Shown piece after piece: positions 18,291-27,130 of a stretch of 54,329 nt of DNA. Below the pieces are notes generated by a model. The model was not told the origin of the DNA and ran no database searches. It was given only the letters and a program-made list of their open reading frames with translations. The position numbers and the translations under genes were made by a program. The DNA comes from Coleofasciculus sp. FACHB-T130 (GTDB lineage: Bacteria; Cyanobacteriota; Cyanobacteriia; Cyanobacteriales; FACHB-T130): positions 1 to 54,329 of the forward strand of contig NZ_JACJOG010000016.1 in assembly GCF_014695375.1 (NCBI RefSeq). The letters are read 5' to 3'. Every line of letters begins with the position of its first letter. The stretch's first letter is position 1.

Positions 18291-19367
18291 ATGGCAAGAA
18301 AACCCAACGACAAAAACACCAAGGCTGAAATCTTAGCGGCGTATGAGGAATTAAGTAAAGAGAAAGCAGCGCTAGATTCGCAACTGAAGCAACTGAATCA
18401 AAGTAAACCACCAGCGATTAAAGACAAACAACCATTGGAATCGAGGATAACAATGAATCAGGCTGCTGCGGATCAACAAAAAATGGAGCGGGTAATTGAA
18501 AGTCTGGCAAAGCTGCAATTAGGATTCGGGAGTGCTGTCAGCGAGTTGTCAGAGAAACTGACATTAGAAGCTTCTAAGCTACAAGAACTCAGGGGTTCAG
18601 TCGCCAGAGAGGTTAAACAATTAGAAGAACTACATAATTTAGAAATCGCAGAAGGAATGTTGGATACGCTCATCCAACAGTATGAAGAAAGTTCCAAAAC
18701 TTTTGAAGAGGAACTTAGCCAAAGACGTGAAAATTTAGAACAAGAAACACTAGAGCAAAAAAACGCTTGGTTCAAAGAGCAAGAAGAACGTAAACGCTCG
18801 ATTAAGGAGCGCAATGAAACGCAAGCTAAAACGCGACAGCGGGATGCTAAAGAGTATAAGTACGATCTAGAACTTCAACGCAACATCAACCAGGACGAGT
18901 ACGATCAAACCAAGAAAGGTTTGTATAAGCATCTGGAAGAATTCCAACAAGAAAAGGAAAAACAGTGGGATGAGCGGGAGAAAGCGATCGCTGAACGAGA
19001 AAAACAATATGACGAGGCGAAAGCTAAGGTAGAAGTATTTCCTAAGGAACTGGAAGCGGCTATCAAAAAATCCAAGGAAGAAGGCAAAGGCATCGCCCAT
19101 TACCAAACCAAAATTAAGTCTGATTTGTATGCTAAAGATGTGGAAATGCAAAAGCGTTTGCACGAACAGAGAATTCAGTCGTTAGAGGAGACGATTCGCA
19201 ATCAGGATGCGCGAATTCTCAGTCTCTCGAAACAACTCGATTCAGCCCTCAAGCAGGTTCAGGATCTGGCTGTTAAAGCGATTGAAGGGGCATCAAATGC
19301 TAGTTCCTATCAGTCATTGAAAGAAATCACGCTGGAGCAAGCGAAAACCCTCCAGAAAAACAAATAA
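18291..19367 (+). CDS. Coiled-coil-rich protein, second of a tandem paralogous pair
   Basis: 358 residues; starts 56 bases after the first coiled-coil gene behind a GGAG ribosome binding site. It repeats the architecture of its neighbour: an initial charged helix, the block LAKLQLGFGSAVSELSEKLTLEASKLQEL (compare LADLQLEFGGIVFGLSAKLTGETSKLDEL), a long Glu/Lys/Gln coiled coil, then FPKELEAAIKKSKEEG, a SLEETIRNQD helix and ALKQVQDLAVKA near the end. Both genes clearly derive from one duplication. A hairpin follows the stop by about 28 bases, so the pair is probably a two-gene operon. A structural or scaffold role, possibly as a hetero-oligomer, is inferred from sequence character only. Confidence 0.85.
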   Translation: MARKPNDKNTKAEILAAYEELSKEKAALDSQLKQLNQSKPPAIKDKQPLESRITMNQAAADQQKMERVIESLAKLQLGFGSAVSELSEKLTLEASKLQELRGSVAREVKQLEELHNLEIAEGMLDTLIQQYEESSKTFEEELSQRRENLEQETLEQKNAWFKEQEERKRSIKERNETQAKTRQRDAKEYKYDLELQRNINQDEYDQTKKGLYKHLEEFQQEKEKQWDEREKAIAEREKQYDEAKAKVEVFPKELEAAIKKSKEEGKGIAHYQTKIKSDLYAKDVEMQKRLHEQRIQSLEETIRNQDARILSLSKQLDSALKQVQDLAVKAIEGASNASSYQSLKEITLEQAKTLQKNK

Positions 19368-19394
19368 GATGATTCGTTCGGTTGCATAGATTGT

Positions 19395-19426
19395 AGAGAC
19401 GCGAAGCGGTGCTGCTTCGCGTCTCT
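19395..19426. terminator. Hairpin downstream of the coiled-coil operon (dispersed repeat)
   Basis: AGAGACGCGAAGC and GCTTCGCGTCTCT form a perfect 13-bp stem around a 6-base loop. GTAGAGACGCG-type palindromes are abundant dispersed repeats in filamentous cyanobacteria. Its position after the operon suggests it also serves as a transcription barrier, though no T-tract follows. Confidence 0.6.
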
Positions 19427-19489
19427 CGCGTCTCTATAGAGGGAAAATTCTCGCGTCTTTTTACTAACCGAACTATTTATCTGCTGCTT

Positions 19490-20020
19490 CTACGGCGCAG
19501 CTAGCATGCCTCCTCCAAGACCCGCATCGTGCAACCTTTGGGCACCAATATTGCGGCTGAGTACCGCTAGTCCCGCCAAATGCGCTTGCAAACCGGCTGT
19601 ACTGGCGCAGCAATCAGTCAGTACAAGTGGTTCAATGCCGATATCGAACAGATCCATTGCAATCTTCAACACGCACATATCGGTATCGATACCGACGACA
19701 GAAATCCGCTCAATCGAATTTTCGCGCAGGTAGTTCACCAGTTCTTCTGGCATTCCGCACAGTCCCGACTTTGAGAACACAAGTTCTGGTTTGGCAAAGG
19801 ATTCGAGTTCTGAGACAAGGTTTGTTTCTGCGTCGCTGTCGCAGCCGTGCCAGTTCAGAAAGCGATAGTACGGCCCGTCGGACACATTGATAAAGCGTGT
19901 AAACAGAATTGGCGCGTACTCGTGACGCTGGAGAAGGCGGACAACACGCTCCGGGATATGATGCGTGAAGTCGTTGATAAAACCAGATTGCACATCGACG
20001 ATGAGTAATGGCTCGGACAT
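19490..20020 (-). CDS. Isochorismatase-family cysteine hydrolase
   Basis: 176 residues, normal for this alpha/beta hydrolase family (isochorismatases, nicotinamidases, ureidoacrylate amidohydrolases). The catalytic triad is visible: Asp9 (LLIVDVQSGF), Lys84 (VFSKSG) and Cys116 (GIDTDMCV). The cis-peptide-type loop before the nucleophile (VVGIDTDMC) is typical. No signal peptide, so cytoplasmic. The substrate cannot be told: the metal-binding DxH of nicotinamidases is not obvious, and no isochorismate-pathway genes are nearby. The neighbour upstream on the same strand is a small unidentified ORF. Confidence 0.82.
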   Translation of the reverse strand: MSEPLLIVDVQSGFINDFTHHIPERVVRLLQRHEYAPILFTRFINVSDGPYYRFLNWHGCDSDAETNLVSELESFAKPELVFSKSGLCGMPEELVNYLRENSIERISVVGIDTDMCVLKIAMDLFDIGIEPLVLTDCCASTAGLQAHLAGLAVLSRNIGAQRLHDAGLGGGMLAAP

Positions 20021-20053
20021 CTAAACGCTTCCCTTCAACAGCCTTGCTTTCTA

Positions 20054-20350
20054 CTATGAGCCGATTATCTCGTAACCGCCCCCTGTAGCCGCATCGTACA
20101 TTAGAGCGATCGCGTCATCATCTTTTGACTGCACAGCTTTTGACTGCACAGAGTCAATCAATACAATTGCACCCAAATAATCGGGCAATTCCAGCGAGTC
20201 AAGCAATTCTTGTTCGCATACCGTGCTATCAATTGCCGCACAATTTCGGGAATGCGACAATTTTGTTTTTTTAATCCACAGTTTTCCTAGCGGAATATAG
20301 TATATTTGGTGAAACCTCTTCAACGCATCCCCGCAACCAGCGTTCGGCAA
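20054..20350 (-). CDS. Small hypothetical protein (uncertain)
   Basis: 98 residues. I do not recognise a family. The middle (FHQIYYIPLGKLWIKKTKLSHSRN, then ELLDSLELPDYLGAIVLIDS) has a protein-like mix of hydrophobic and charged residues, and the C-terminus is acidic then glycine-rich. The gene contains a perfect 15-base tandem duplication (20122-20151) that encodes the doubled SVQSKAVQSK. It lies 33 bases upstream of the isochorismatase gene on the same strand and is divergent from the CRP/FNR regulator. It could be a real small gene or a remnant. Confidence 0.35.
   Translation of the reverse strand: MPNAGCGDALKRFHQIYYIPLGKLWIKKTKLSHSRNCAAIDSTVCEQELLDSLELPDYLGAIVLIDSVQSKAVQSKDDDAIALMYDAATGGGYEIIGS
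20122..20151. repeat. Perfect 15-base tandem duplication
   Basis: CTTTTGACTGCACAG occurs twice in immediate succession, inside the small ORF at 20054-20350. The exact identity implies a recent event. The length is a multiple of three and keeps the frame. Confidence 0.85.
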
Positions 20351-20406
20351 CTGTAATTGCGATCGCTCTGGATTTTCGTAGCTGTTTTAAAATTGGATGA
20401 CTATCC

Positions 20407-20997
20407 ATGACTGCTTCCCCGTTTTTATTACCTAGCTCTGCTCACCTGAAGCGACGTACATTTTCTCGGCGCTCTCTATTACCCTTAGAGCAGAATTATC
20501 TCTGGCAAATTGAGACTGGGGTAGTTCGCACCGTAACCTGGCTCGAAGACGGCACAACCATCACGCTCGGTTTATGGGGACCAGGAGATATTGTTGGCAG
20601 AGTGCTATCCAAGGCTAACCCTTATCAAATTGAATGCCTAACGCTGGTAGAGGTAAAAGTTCTGCCGGTTAGCAAGTGTCACGAAGCCACCGAGTCTATG
20701 ATTCTGCATATTCAGCAATTTCAAGAATTCATAGAGATTCTGCATTGCAAATCGGTGGACGCTTCCCTCCTGCGACTGTTAACTTGGCTGGCGAAAAGGT
20801 TTGGGCGTGAAATCGAGCAAGGAAAACAGATCGATTTGCGCTTGACACACCAGGAAATTGCCGAACTCATCGGTTCTACCAGAGTCACGGTGACGCGACT
20901 GCTCAATGAATTTGAGAAGCGGGGAATTATTCAGCGCCTGCCTCATCGCTTCATTGTTCTGCAAGAGCAACAGCCATTCTGGCACTACGAAATTTAA
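20407..20997 (+). CDS. CRP/FNR-family transcriptional regulator, possibly CysR-like
   Basis: 196 residues. The N-terminal half is a cNMP-binding-type beta barrel (IETGVVRTVTWLEDGTTITLGLWGPGDIVG), without an obvious cAMP-phosphate-binding signature. The C-terminal half is a winged helix-turn-helix with the recognition helix in LTHQEIAELIGSTRVTVTRLLNEFEKRG. Such regulators bind near promoters as dimers. In Synechococcus the family member CysR lies among sulfate-transport genes and controls them; here cysA lies about 400 bases downstream, convergent, which makes a sulfur role plausible but inferred. No clear ribosome binding site precedes the ATG. Confidence 0.85.
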   Translation: MTASPFLLPSSAHLKRRTFSRRSLLPLEQNYLWQIETGVVRTVTWLEDGTTITLGLWGPGDIVGRVLSKANPYQIECLTLVEVKVLPVSKCHEATESMILHIQQFQEFIEILHCKSVDASLLRLLTWLAKRFGREIEQGKQIDLRLTHQEIAELIGSTRVTVTRLLNEFEKRGIIQRLPHRFIVLQEQQPFWHYEI

Positions 20998-21003
20998 TCC
21001 GAT

Positions 21004-21057
21004 TGACATTCTCCCCACGCCGATAAAGCGGGGGATTCTAAGAATACTTCTTAGGTG
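21004..21057. mobile_element. IS200/IS605-like end remnant (two hairpins)
   Basis: TTGACATTCTCCCC is followed by a hairpin (CCCC-A-CGC / GCG-G-GGGG) and then a second perfect hairpin, CTAAGAA-TAC-TTCTTAG. A TTGACATTCTCCCC...GGGGATTCT arrangement is what one sees at the ends of IS200/IS605-family elements and tnpB units in cyanobacteria. No tnpA or tnpB reading frame is present, so this is an orphan end or a small palindrome-associated remnant. Confidence 0.45.
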
Positions 21058-21407
21058 TGGAAGCAGACTGCGATCGCTCTGATGGATTTCGGCGTCATCG
21101 TGCGCCTTCGCAACTTCCACACCAAGGGAGGCACACCGTCCCAATAATGGCTGGAAATTAGGTTTACGGTTCTCCTGGTTGGTCTGGTGACGGTGTTAAT
21201 TGCTCTTGGGGATTACTTTGCCATCCGCGATGCCATCGATGAGGATACCTCCGAACCGACAGACCGTTGGGTGATAGCTTTCAGCCTTGCCGTTACACTG
21301 CTGGGAGCTGGAGTGATTGATTTCGTCTTCACAGCTCCTCTCAACCCCATGAGTTGTGTTCTGAGTAAGGGCACCACCAAGTAGTAACGTTGTTGCTGTC
21401 CTATGCC
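21058..21407. other. Intergenic region with a degenerate hydrophobic frame
   Basis: Between the regulator and cysA. A plus-strand frame from about 21148 to 21384 (GTG at 21187, after a hydrophobic run lacking an ATG) encodes two hydrophobic segments (TVLLVGLVTVLIALGDYF and WVIAFSLAVTLLGAGVIDFVF) separated by an acidic loop. It looks like the remnant of a small membrane protein gene with no proper start; I do not call it a gene. Confidence 0.35.
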
Positions 21408-22424
21408 TCAATTTAATGAGTATGCAGGGAACGTTTTGGCGTGTTTAGGTTTGACATAAACTAGCTGCTGGGGTTGCAGCTGCAACTGGTTCAGGCGATC
21501 GCGCGTCAGATAGGCTGTCACTTCCTGACCATCCTTAAACCTCAACTCAACTTGAACTTCCCAACCTAGATGCACAATGCGGTTGACCTTAGCTGGGGCA
21601 GCATTTTCCTCAGGCGTAGTCTCGATCGCGACATCGTGGGGACGCAAAAACACATGAGAAGTTGGCGAGTCCAACTTTGATAAGCGAAAAATACCAGCAG
21701 AACTTGGTAGAACATTCACCGGGCCAACGAAACTCATCACAAACGGGGTTGCTGGATGGTCATAAATCTCTGCGGCAGTCCCGACCTGTTCTACCCGACC
21801 TTTGTTAAACACCACAATTTGATCGGCAAGTTCCATTGCTTCTTCTTGGTCGTGGGTGACAAAAACGGTGGTGACATTCACCCGTTCGTGTAAGTGTCGC
21901 AACGAAGCTCGCAGTTCTTTACGTACTTTGGCATCCAAAGCTCCAAATGGCTCATCCAACAGCAAGACTTCGGGATCGACAGCCAAGGTTCTCGCCAAAG
22001 CCACCCGTTGCCGCTGTCCCCCAGAAAGCTGAGATGGGTAGCGATCGCCAAACCCATTAAGCTGCACCAAGTCTAAAAGTTCCTCTACCCGGTGTCGAAT
22101 CCTGACTTTGGGCGCTTTGCGTAACTCTAGACTAAAGGCAATATTCTGGCGGACGGTCATGTGCTTAAACAGCGCATAGTGCTGAAACACAAAGCCGATG
22201 CCGCGCGATCGCACGCTTTGCTGAGTCACATCCCGATCGGCAATTCTGATTCTGCCGCTGTCTGGAGCCTCTAAGCCAGCAATCAGCCGCAATAAAGTGG
22301 ATTTCCCCGATCCAGAAGGTCCCAAAAGCGCCACTAAAGAGCCACTTTTAATATCTAAATTCACCTCTGAAACCGCCTGGAAGGAGCCAAATCGTTTAGA
22401 TACGTCTTGAATCAAAATACTCAT
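21408..22424 (-). CDS. cysA: Sulfate/thiosulfate ABC transporter ATP-binding protein CysA
   Basis: 338 residues, the usual CysA length. It energises sulfate import at the inner membrane. Walker A is GPSGSGKST (near residue 35), the Q-loop is in [14 protein letters not shown], the ABC signature is [16 protein letters not shown], Walker B is [12 protein letters not shown], and the switch His is in [15 protein letters not shown]. The C-terminal regulatory TOBE-like region begins at [14 protein letters not shown] and contains [11 protein letters not shown], typical of CysA. The ATG follows GGGGAAAGAG. No cysT or cysW permease gene is in the window. It lies 621 bases downstream of the sulfate-binding protein gene on the same strand. 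Confidence 0.93.
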   Translation of the reverse strand: MSILIQDVSKRFGSFQAVSEVNLDIKSGSLVALLGPSGSGKSTLLRLIAGLEAPDSGRIRIADRDVTQQSVRSRGIGFVFQHYALFKHMTVRQNIAFSLELRKAPKVRIRHRVEELLDLVQLNGFGDRYPSQLSGGQRQRVALARTLAVDPEVLLLDEPFGALDAKVRKELRASLRHLHERVNVTTVFVTHDQEEAMELADQIVVFNKGRVEQVGTAAEIYDHPATPFVMSFVGPVNVLPSSAGIFRLSKLDSPTSHVFLRPHDVAIETTPEENAAPAKVNRIVHLGWEVQVELRFKDGQEVTAYLTRDRLNQLQLQPQQLVYVKPKHAKTFPAYSLN

Positions 22425-23045
22425 AGCGACTCTTTCCCCATTTTCCTTAAGTACTGGTTCCCTTGATAAACAAACCGAATTAGGTTTAGATGAATACCTT
22501 GAATCTACGGTTAATCGCTCAAGTTACTGTACATTTAATACCATAAAACTAAGAACACTTCTACCTGAGGGATGAGGCTGGCTGGTTCGATGGGAAACTC
22601 CACTCGGAAAATAACTCACGAGAGCCTAGCTACGCATTGATTACAAGGCACTAAGGAGCAGAGGAAAGATTGCCATGTACAGGCGCTCTTGTCCAATTCC
22701 CAAGAGCTGTAAAATTTAGGCAATTAATCTACAGTTGATGTGTCGAGATTAAATGGTTGATGGTCAGAATCTTTCTCAAGCCATCTTTTCCAGGCTGGGT
22801 AGACAAACTCAGCTAAGTGGGATGACGAGGGGAAAAAGTAGCGATCGCGTCCTGACATCCGTACATCCCATTTTTGAAAATTTATCATCTGTAGGAGCGC
22901 CCGGATGTGCGCCTAACCACGCGAACCTGCAATCGGGAGAAGGCTGCCTAGGCAGCCTTCGTTTGTATCGCCTAGAGTTTACTCGTCAGGCGTTTTACAA
23001 AAGTGGGATGCACGCGCTGGACTCGCCCTTGTGTAATCAGCAGGC
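22425..23045. other. Intergenic region upstream of cysA
   Basis: 621 bases between sbpA and cysA. It holds a perfect 22-base palindrome (22939-22960) and, about 100 bases before cysA, a minus-strand sequence nearly identical over 19 bases to one in the gap upstream of pstS (22524-22542 versus 28609-28627). A 104-codon plus-strand frame crossing the palindrome is not credible as a gene. Confidence 0.5.
22939..22960. terminator. Perfect 22-base palindrome downstream of sbpA
   Basis: GAAGGCTGCCT and AGGCAGCCTTC are perfect reverse complements. It lies 86 bases after the sbpA stop. GC-rich, without a long T-tract on the minus strand, so transcription termination is possible rather than certain. 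Confidence 0.55.
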
Positions 23046-24209
23046 TCATATCTTGCCAGCAACCTGAATTTGGTCAAAAATTGCCCCCTCAGCAAAGAAT
23101 TTCTTCTGGACATCATCCCAACCCCCCAAATCTTGAACGGTGAAGAGGGTTTTGAGTTGGGGATAATTCTGAGCTACTTCTGCTACCACGCTAGGATTAA
23201 CGGGACGATATCCTAACTTTGCAAATTCTTGTTGGGCTTCAGTTGTGTAAAGAAAATCGACAAATGCTTGTGCAATTTGTCTGGTGCCGTGTTTATCTAC
23301 GTTTCTGTCTACAAGAGCGACAGGGTTGTCGATCGAAATGTTAACGTCGGGTACCACAGAAGGTAGTTTCTCACCATTCTGCTGAGCCAAAATTACCTCG
23401 TCTTCGTAGTTGAGTAAGACATCTCCCTTACCTTGCTTAAAAAATATATCGCTCGCCTGACGCGCATTGTTGGTTAGCACGGGGACGTTTTTATAGACTT
23501 TGGTTGCAAACTCCCGGGCTTGAGCTTCATCGCCCCCTTTTTGAGTCACAGAACCCCACAAAGCCAGGAAATTCCAAATAGCAATACCAGATGTTTTGGG
23601 GTTAGCGGTAATGATACTCAGACCATCTTTTGTCAAGTCTTCCCAAGTGTTGATGCCTCTCGGGTTGCCAGGGCGGGTAACAATAGCGACGACGGAACGG
23701 GTAACAATGCCACCTCTGGGAGATTTTCTTTCCCAACCGGGTTCAATTAAACCGGCTTCCTCAATTTTATGGGTGTCAAGGGCAAGTGAGAGATGGACGA
23801 TATCTGCTTCTTGCGAGCCATCAATGACAGCACGAGCTTGGGAACCAGATCCGCCATAACTCTGCTCGATAGTGACGTTTTGATTATGTTCTTTTTGCCA
23901 CTTTTCTACAAATTTCGGTACGATCTTCTCGTAAGCTGCTTGAGTAACCGAATAGGAGACAAGGGATAATTTTACGTCTCCACCCTTAGAAGCTGAGTTA
24001 GCGTTGCTGCCACAAGCAGCGATCGCCATGCTCAAGCCAACTCCTACCAAAAACACGGATACAAAGCGCCATAGAGAACGTCCGTGCCACCAACTTCTTA
24101 TCGGTTGTTGGCACCATTGTCCAATAGCTTGCAAAGCATTAACAAGATAATGCTGAACTTGCGCGATCGCCTGCATCCCTTGCTTGGGAGTATATTGCCA
24201 CTTGCTCAT
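23046..24209 (-). CDS. sbpA: Sulfate-binding lipoprotein of ABC transporter (SbpA/Sbp)
   Basis: 387 residues from the ATG at 24209, preceded by GAGGATTTTG; an ATG nine codons upstream has no such site. It captures sulfate (or thiosulfate) for import. After a hydrophobic stretch (FVSVFLVGVGLSMAIAAC) a lipobox Cys (residue 66) marks it as a lipoprotein. The mature part has the family hallmarks: LSLVSYSVTQAAYEKIVPKF, YGGSGSQARAVIDGSQEADIVHLSL, NPKTSGIAIWNFLALWG, VLLNYEDEVILAQQNG and GYRPVNPSV. About 45 polar and aromatic residues precede the membrane segment, unusually long for a signal peptide. The gene directly follows pstB (52 bases), so it is probably co-transcribed with the phosphate genes. 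Confidence 0.93.
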   Translation of the reverse strand: MSKWQYTPKQGMQAIAQVQHYLVNALQAIGQWCQQPIRSWWHGRSLWRFVSVFLVGVGLSMAIAACGSNANSASKGGDVKLSLVSYSVTQAAYEKIVPKFVEKWQKEHNQNVTIEQSYGGSGSQARAVIDGSQEADIVHLSLALDTHKIEEAGLIEPGWERKSPRGGIVTRSVVAIVTRPGNPRGINTWEDLTKDGLSIITANPKTSGIAIWNFLALWGSVTQKGGDEAQAREFATKVYKNVPVLTNNARQASDIFFKQGKGDVLLNYEDEVILAQQNGEKLPSVVPDVNISIDNPVALVDRNVDKHGTRQIAQAFVDFLYTTEAQQEFAKLGYRPVNPSVVAEVAQNYPQLKTLFTVQDLGGWDDVQKKFFAEGAIFDQIQVAGKI

Positions 24210-24261
24210 CAAAATCCTCACTAAGACTTGCTGCAATAACGGGCATTTTTACTGTCATGAC

Positions 24262-25071
24262 TCAACCAAACTTACCGCTGATGTAAGCCTTAGCTTCTTG
24301 AGTACGAGGCGAATCGAAAATTTCTTCGGTAGGACTGAACTCGACTAATTTTCCTCTCCGCTTGCCACTCGCATCTGTTTCTGTATTGAAAAAGCCAGTT
24401 AAATCTGAGATTCGCGAGGCTTGCTGCATATTGTGAGTCACCATAATCATGGTGTAGTGTTCTTTAAGTTCGCGACAAAGTTCTTCAACCTGCTGAGTTG
24501 AAATTGGGTCGAGAGCAGAACAGGGTTCATCCATCAATAAAACATCTGGCTTCATGGCGATCGCTCGTGCAATGCACAGCCGCTGCTGCTGTCCTCCAGA
24601 TAAAGCTGTACCCTTTTCTTTTAACTTGTCTTTCACCTCATCCCAAAGCGCAGCTCGTCGCAGCGATTGCTCTACCAGTTCATCCATATTTCCCTTATAA
24701 CCATTGGCACGAGGGCCAAAGGCTATATTTTCGTAAATTGACTTTGGAAAAGGGTTCGGTCTCTGGAATACCATTCCCACTTGACGGCGGATTTTTACCG
24801 GATTAATCTTGCCATCATAAATGTTTTTACCCTGGTAATTAATCTGGCCTTCTACCCTTGCTCCAGGTATTAGATCGTTCATCCGGTTGAAGCATCGCAA
24901 GAAGGTGCTTTTTCCACATCCTGAAGGGCCAATAAAGGCGACGATTTTTCTTTCAGGAATTTCCATATCGACTTCCTGAAGCGCCAGAAAATCACCGTAG
25001 TAAACTTTAACACCTTGGGCGTTAAGAACTGGGCTAGTTTGCGTGCTTTGAGATTTTTTTGGTGAGCGCAT
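24262..25071 (-). CDS. pstB: Phosphate ABC transporter ATP-binding protein PstB
   Basis: 269 residues, standard for PstB. It hydrolyses ATP for high-affinity phosphate import. Walker [14 protein letters not shown], the PstB-typical [17 protein letters not shown]-loop [24 protein letters not shown], signature [16 protein letters not shown], Walker [15 protein letters not shown] and switch His in [12 protein letters not shown] are all present. It lies 133 bases downstream of pstA and 52 bases upstream of the sulfate-binding protein gene on the same strand. Confidence 0.97.
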   Translation of the reverse strand: MRSPKKSQSTQTSPVLNAQGVKVYYGDFLALQEVDMEIPERKIVAFIGPSGCGKSTFLRCFNRMNDLIPGARVEGQINYQGKNIYDGKINPVKIRRQVGMVFQRPNPFPKSIYENIAFGPRANGYKGNMDELVEQSLRRAALWDEVKDKLKEKGTALSGGQQQRLCIARAIAMKPDVLLMDEPCSALDPISTQQVEELCRELKEHYTMIMVTHNMQQASRISDLTGFFNTETDASGKRRGKLVEFSPTEEIFDSPRTQEAKAYISGKFG

Positions 25072-25204
25072 ATTGTGTAGTTTCCAGTATTTATTACATT
25101 CAAGCTTTGAACGTTGAGTTTTGAGTTTACGCCACGAAATAATTACGAGGCATCTGAGCCATTTTTTAAATTAAAGCTAAAAACTCATAACTTTAATTGA
25201 GACC

Positions 25205-26107
25205 CTATTTAAAGGTAGAGAAGCGTTGTCGAAGGTATATTGCAGTACCATTTAAGACCAAAATCAATAACAGTAAAACAATGATTGACGCTGCTGCTGC
25301 ATTAGCAAAACCAGGCTCAGGGCGAGTGATATAGGTATAAATTTGAATGGGCAGAGCCATAAAGCGCTGAAACAACCCAGGATTAAATGTGAGAAAACTC
25401 ACAGCTCCGACAACAATTAAAGAAGCCGCATCGCCAATCGCACGGGAGATGGAAATAATCACCCCTGTTAAGATGCCTGGAATCGCATAAGGTAAGACGT
25501 GACTCCACACCGTTTGCCATTTGGTTGTACCTAAGCCATAAGAAGCTTGCCGTAAAGAATCGGGAACAGCTCGAATTGCTTCTCTGGCTGTCACAATAAT
25601 TACTGGTAAAGACAGCAACGATAACGTTAGTGCCCCTGAAAGTAAAGCTGGCCCGAAATTCAAAAGATAATTGAAAACCCCTAATCCCAGTAGACCGTAA
25701 ACAATTGAAGGGACTCCAGCGAGATTACTAACGTTAATCTCGATAATATCCGTCCACCAAGCTTTCGGTGCATATTCTTCCAGATACAAAGCCGCTCCTA
25801 CACCGATAGGGACGGAAATTAACATGACTAATCCACCTAGAAGCATACTGCCAAAAATAGCAGGGCGTATGCCACCTCTATCGGGGAACCGGGAAGGAGT
25901 TTCGGTCAGAAAGCCAGGACTCAACAGCCGCCCTAACCCATCCTTAAAGACATCAAAAACTAGGACTGCAAGAACCACTAAACCAATAGATAGACCAAGC
26001 AAAAAGATAATTTCAAATATTTTGCCTGTGCTTTCTCTCTGCTCTACATTCGCAGAAAATTCTCCTTGTGGTTCCTGGGATTTGTTTCGGGAAATAGAAC
26101 TACTCAT
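25205..26107 (-). CDS. pstA: Phosphate ABC transporter permease PstA
   Basis: 300 residues with about six predicted membrane segments. It forms the translocation channel with PstC. The inner-membrane binding-protein-dependent transport signature is in REAIRAVPDSLRQASYGLGTTKWQTVWSHVLPYAIPGILTG, including the EAA-like loop that contacts PstB. The segment GGIRPAIFGSMLLGGLVMLISVPIGVGAALYLEEYAP is typical of PstA. An N-terminal cytoplasmic stretch of about 30 residues precedes the first membrane helix. It starts 5 bases after the pstC stop, so translational coupling is likely. Confidence 0.96.
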   Translation of the reverse strand: MSSSISRNKSQEPQGEFSANVEQRESTGKIFEIIFLLGLSIGLVVLAVLVFDVFKDGLGRLLSPGFLTETPSRFPDRGGIRPAIFGSMLLGGLVMLISVPIGVGAALYLEEYAPKAWWTDIIEINVSNLAGVPSIVYGLLGLGVFNYLLNFGPALLSGALTLSLLSLPVIIVTAREAIRAVPDSLRQASYGLGTTKWQTVWSHVLPYAIPGILTGVIISISRAIGDAASLIVVGAVSFLTFNPGLFQRFMALPIQIYTYITRPEPGFANAAAASIIVLLLLILVLNGTAIYLRQRFSTFK

Positions 26108-26112
26108 GTTTA

Positions 26113-27054
26113 TTAATCGTATTTCTCTCTGAAGCGATTAGAAATCCAATGGCTGACAACATTCAACCCAAGCGTTATTAAAAACAAAACGGCTCCCACA
26201 GCATATAAAGTGTTGTAATTAACACTGCCACGAGGGCTATCTCCCCCTGAAATCTGAGCCATATAAGCTGTCATTGTTTCCACTGATTGGAAGGGATTAA
26301 GGCTTATTCGTGGCTCTTGCCCAGCAGCAATTAGAACCGTCATCGTTTCACCAACGGCTCTAGAAATGCCTAGAATAATCGAGGCAGCAATTCCAGAAAG
26401 AGCGGCAGGAAGGACAACTTTGATGATAGTTTCCAGTTTAGTTACGCCGATTGCGTAAGCTCCTTCGCGCAAAGAGCGAGGCACAGATTGTATGGCATCT
26501 AAGCTGATGGAACCCACTGTAGGGCTAATCATTATTCCCATCATTAGCCCAGCGCTTAAGGCGTTAAAAATTTCTAGGGGAAGGAATAAGCGTAGAACAG
26601 GTGTAACAAATAAAAGTGCAAAGTAGCCATAGACAACAGTAGGTACTCCCCCTAACAGTTCTACCGCCGGGCGTAAAATTCTTGCTACCTTGGGTGAAGC
26701 ATATTCGGCTAAATAGATAGCTGAACATAAACCCAGAGGAATGGCAACGAGCATGGCAATAGCCGTAGTCATTAGAGTGCCATTGATCAAAGGCCAAATT
26801 CCAAAATGTTTCTCTGCAAATAAAGGTGTCCACTTAGTATCGAGAAAGAACTGAGCAAACGAAACCTCTTGGAAAAAATCAAACGTTACCCGGAAGATGA
26901 TAAAAACAATTCCAAACGTAGTGAGGACAGAAATCAAGGCGCAACAAAATAAGATCGCCTCGATAATTTTTTCCTGGATATCGTCAGACGCTTGCTTTTC
27001 AAGCGATCGCCTGGATGCGCCATTAAATTGATTACTAAAGTTTGTATTTTGCAT
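26113..27054 (-). CDS. pstC: Phosphate ABC transporter permease PstC
   Basis: 313 residues with about six membrane segments; partner of PstA in the phosphate channel. Recognisable segments are FGIWPLINGTLMTTAIAMLVAIPLGLCSAIYLAEYASPKV, ELLGGVPTVVYGYFAL and the EAA-like loop in DAIQSVPRSLREGAYAIGVTKLETIIKVVLPAALSGIAASIILGISRAVGETM. It lies 76 bases downstream of pstS and overlaps no gene. Confidence 0.96.
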   Translation of the reverse strand: MQNTNFSNQFNGASRRSLEKQASDDIQEKIIEAILFCCALISVLTTFGIVFIIFRVTFDFFQEVSFAQFFLDTKWTPLFAEKHFGIWPLINGTLMTTAIAMLVAIPLGLCSAIYLAEYASPKVARILRPAVELLGGVPTVVYGYFALLFVTPVLRLFLPLEIFNALSAGLMMGIMISPTVGSISLDAIQSVPRSLREGAYAIGVTKLETIIKVVLPAALSGIAASIILGISRAVGETMTVLIAAGQEPRISLNPFQSVETMTAYMAQISGGDSPRGSVNYNTLYAVGAVLFLITLGLNVVSHWISNRFREKYD

Positions 27055-27130
27055 AAATAAAGTTCAGCTAAAAATGCTGTTACTAATTGACTAATCTTCT
27101 TCAAGCTTTGTTGTAGATTTTATGTTCCTC

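Noticed and set aside
21187-21384. 65-codon hydrophobic plus-strand frame with GTG start
   Set aside because: The hydrophobic pattern continues upstream of the GTG without a start, so it looks like a broken gene rather than an intact one.
22753-23067. 104-codon plus-strand frame between cysA and sbpA
   Set aside because: It runs across a perfect palindrome and into sbpA antisense, with no recognisable sequence.
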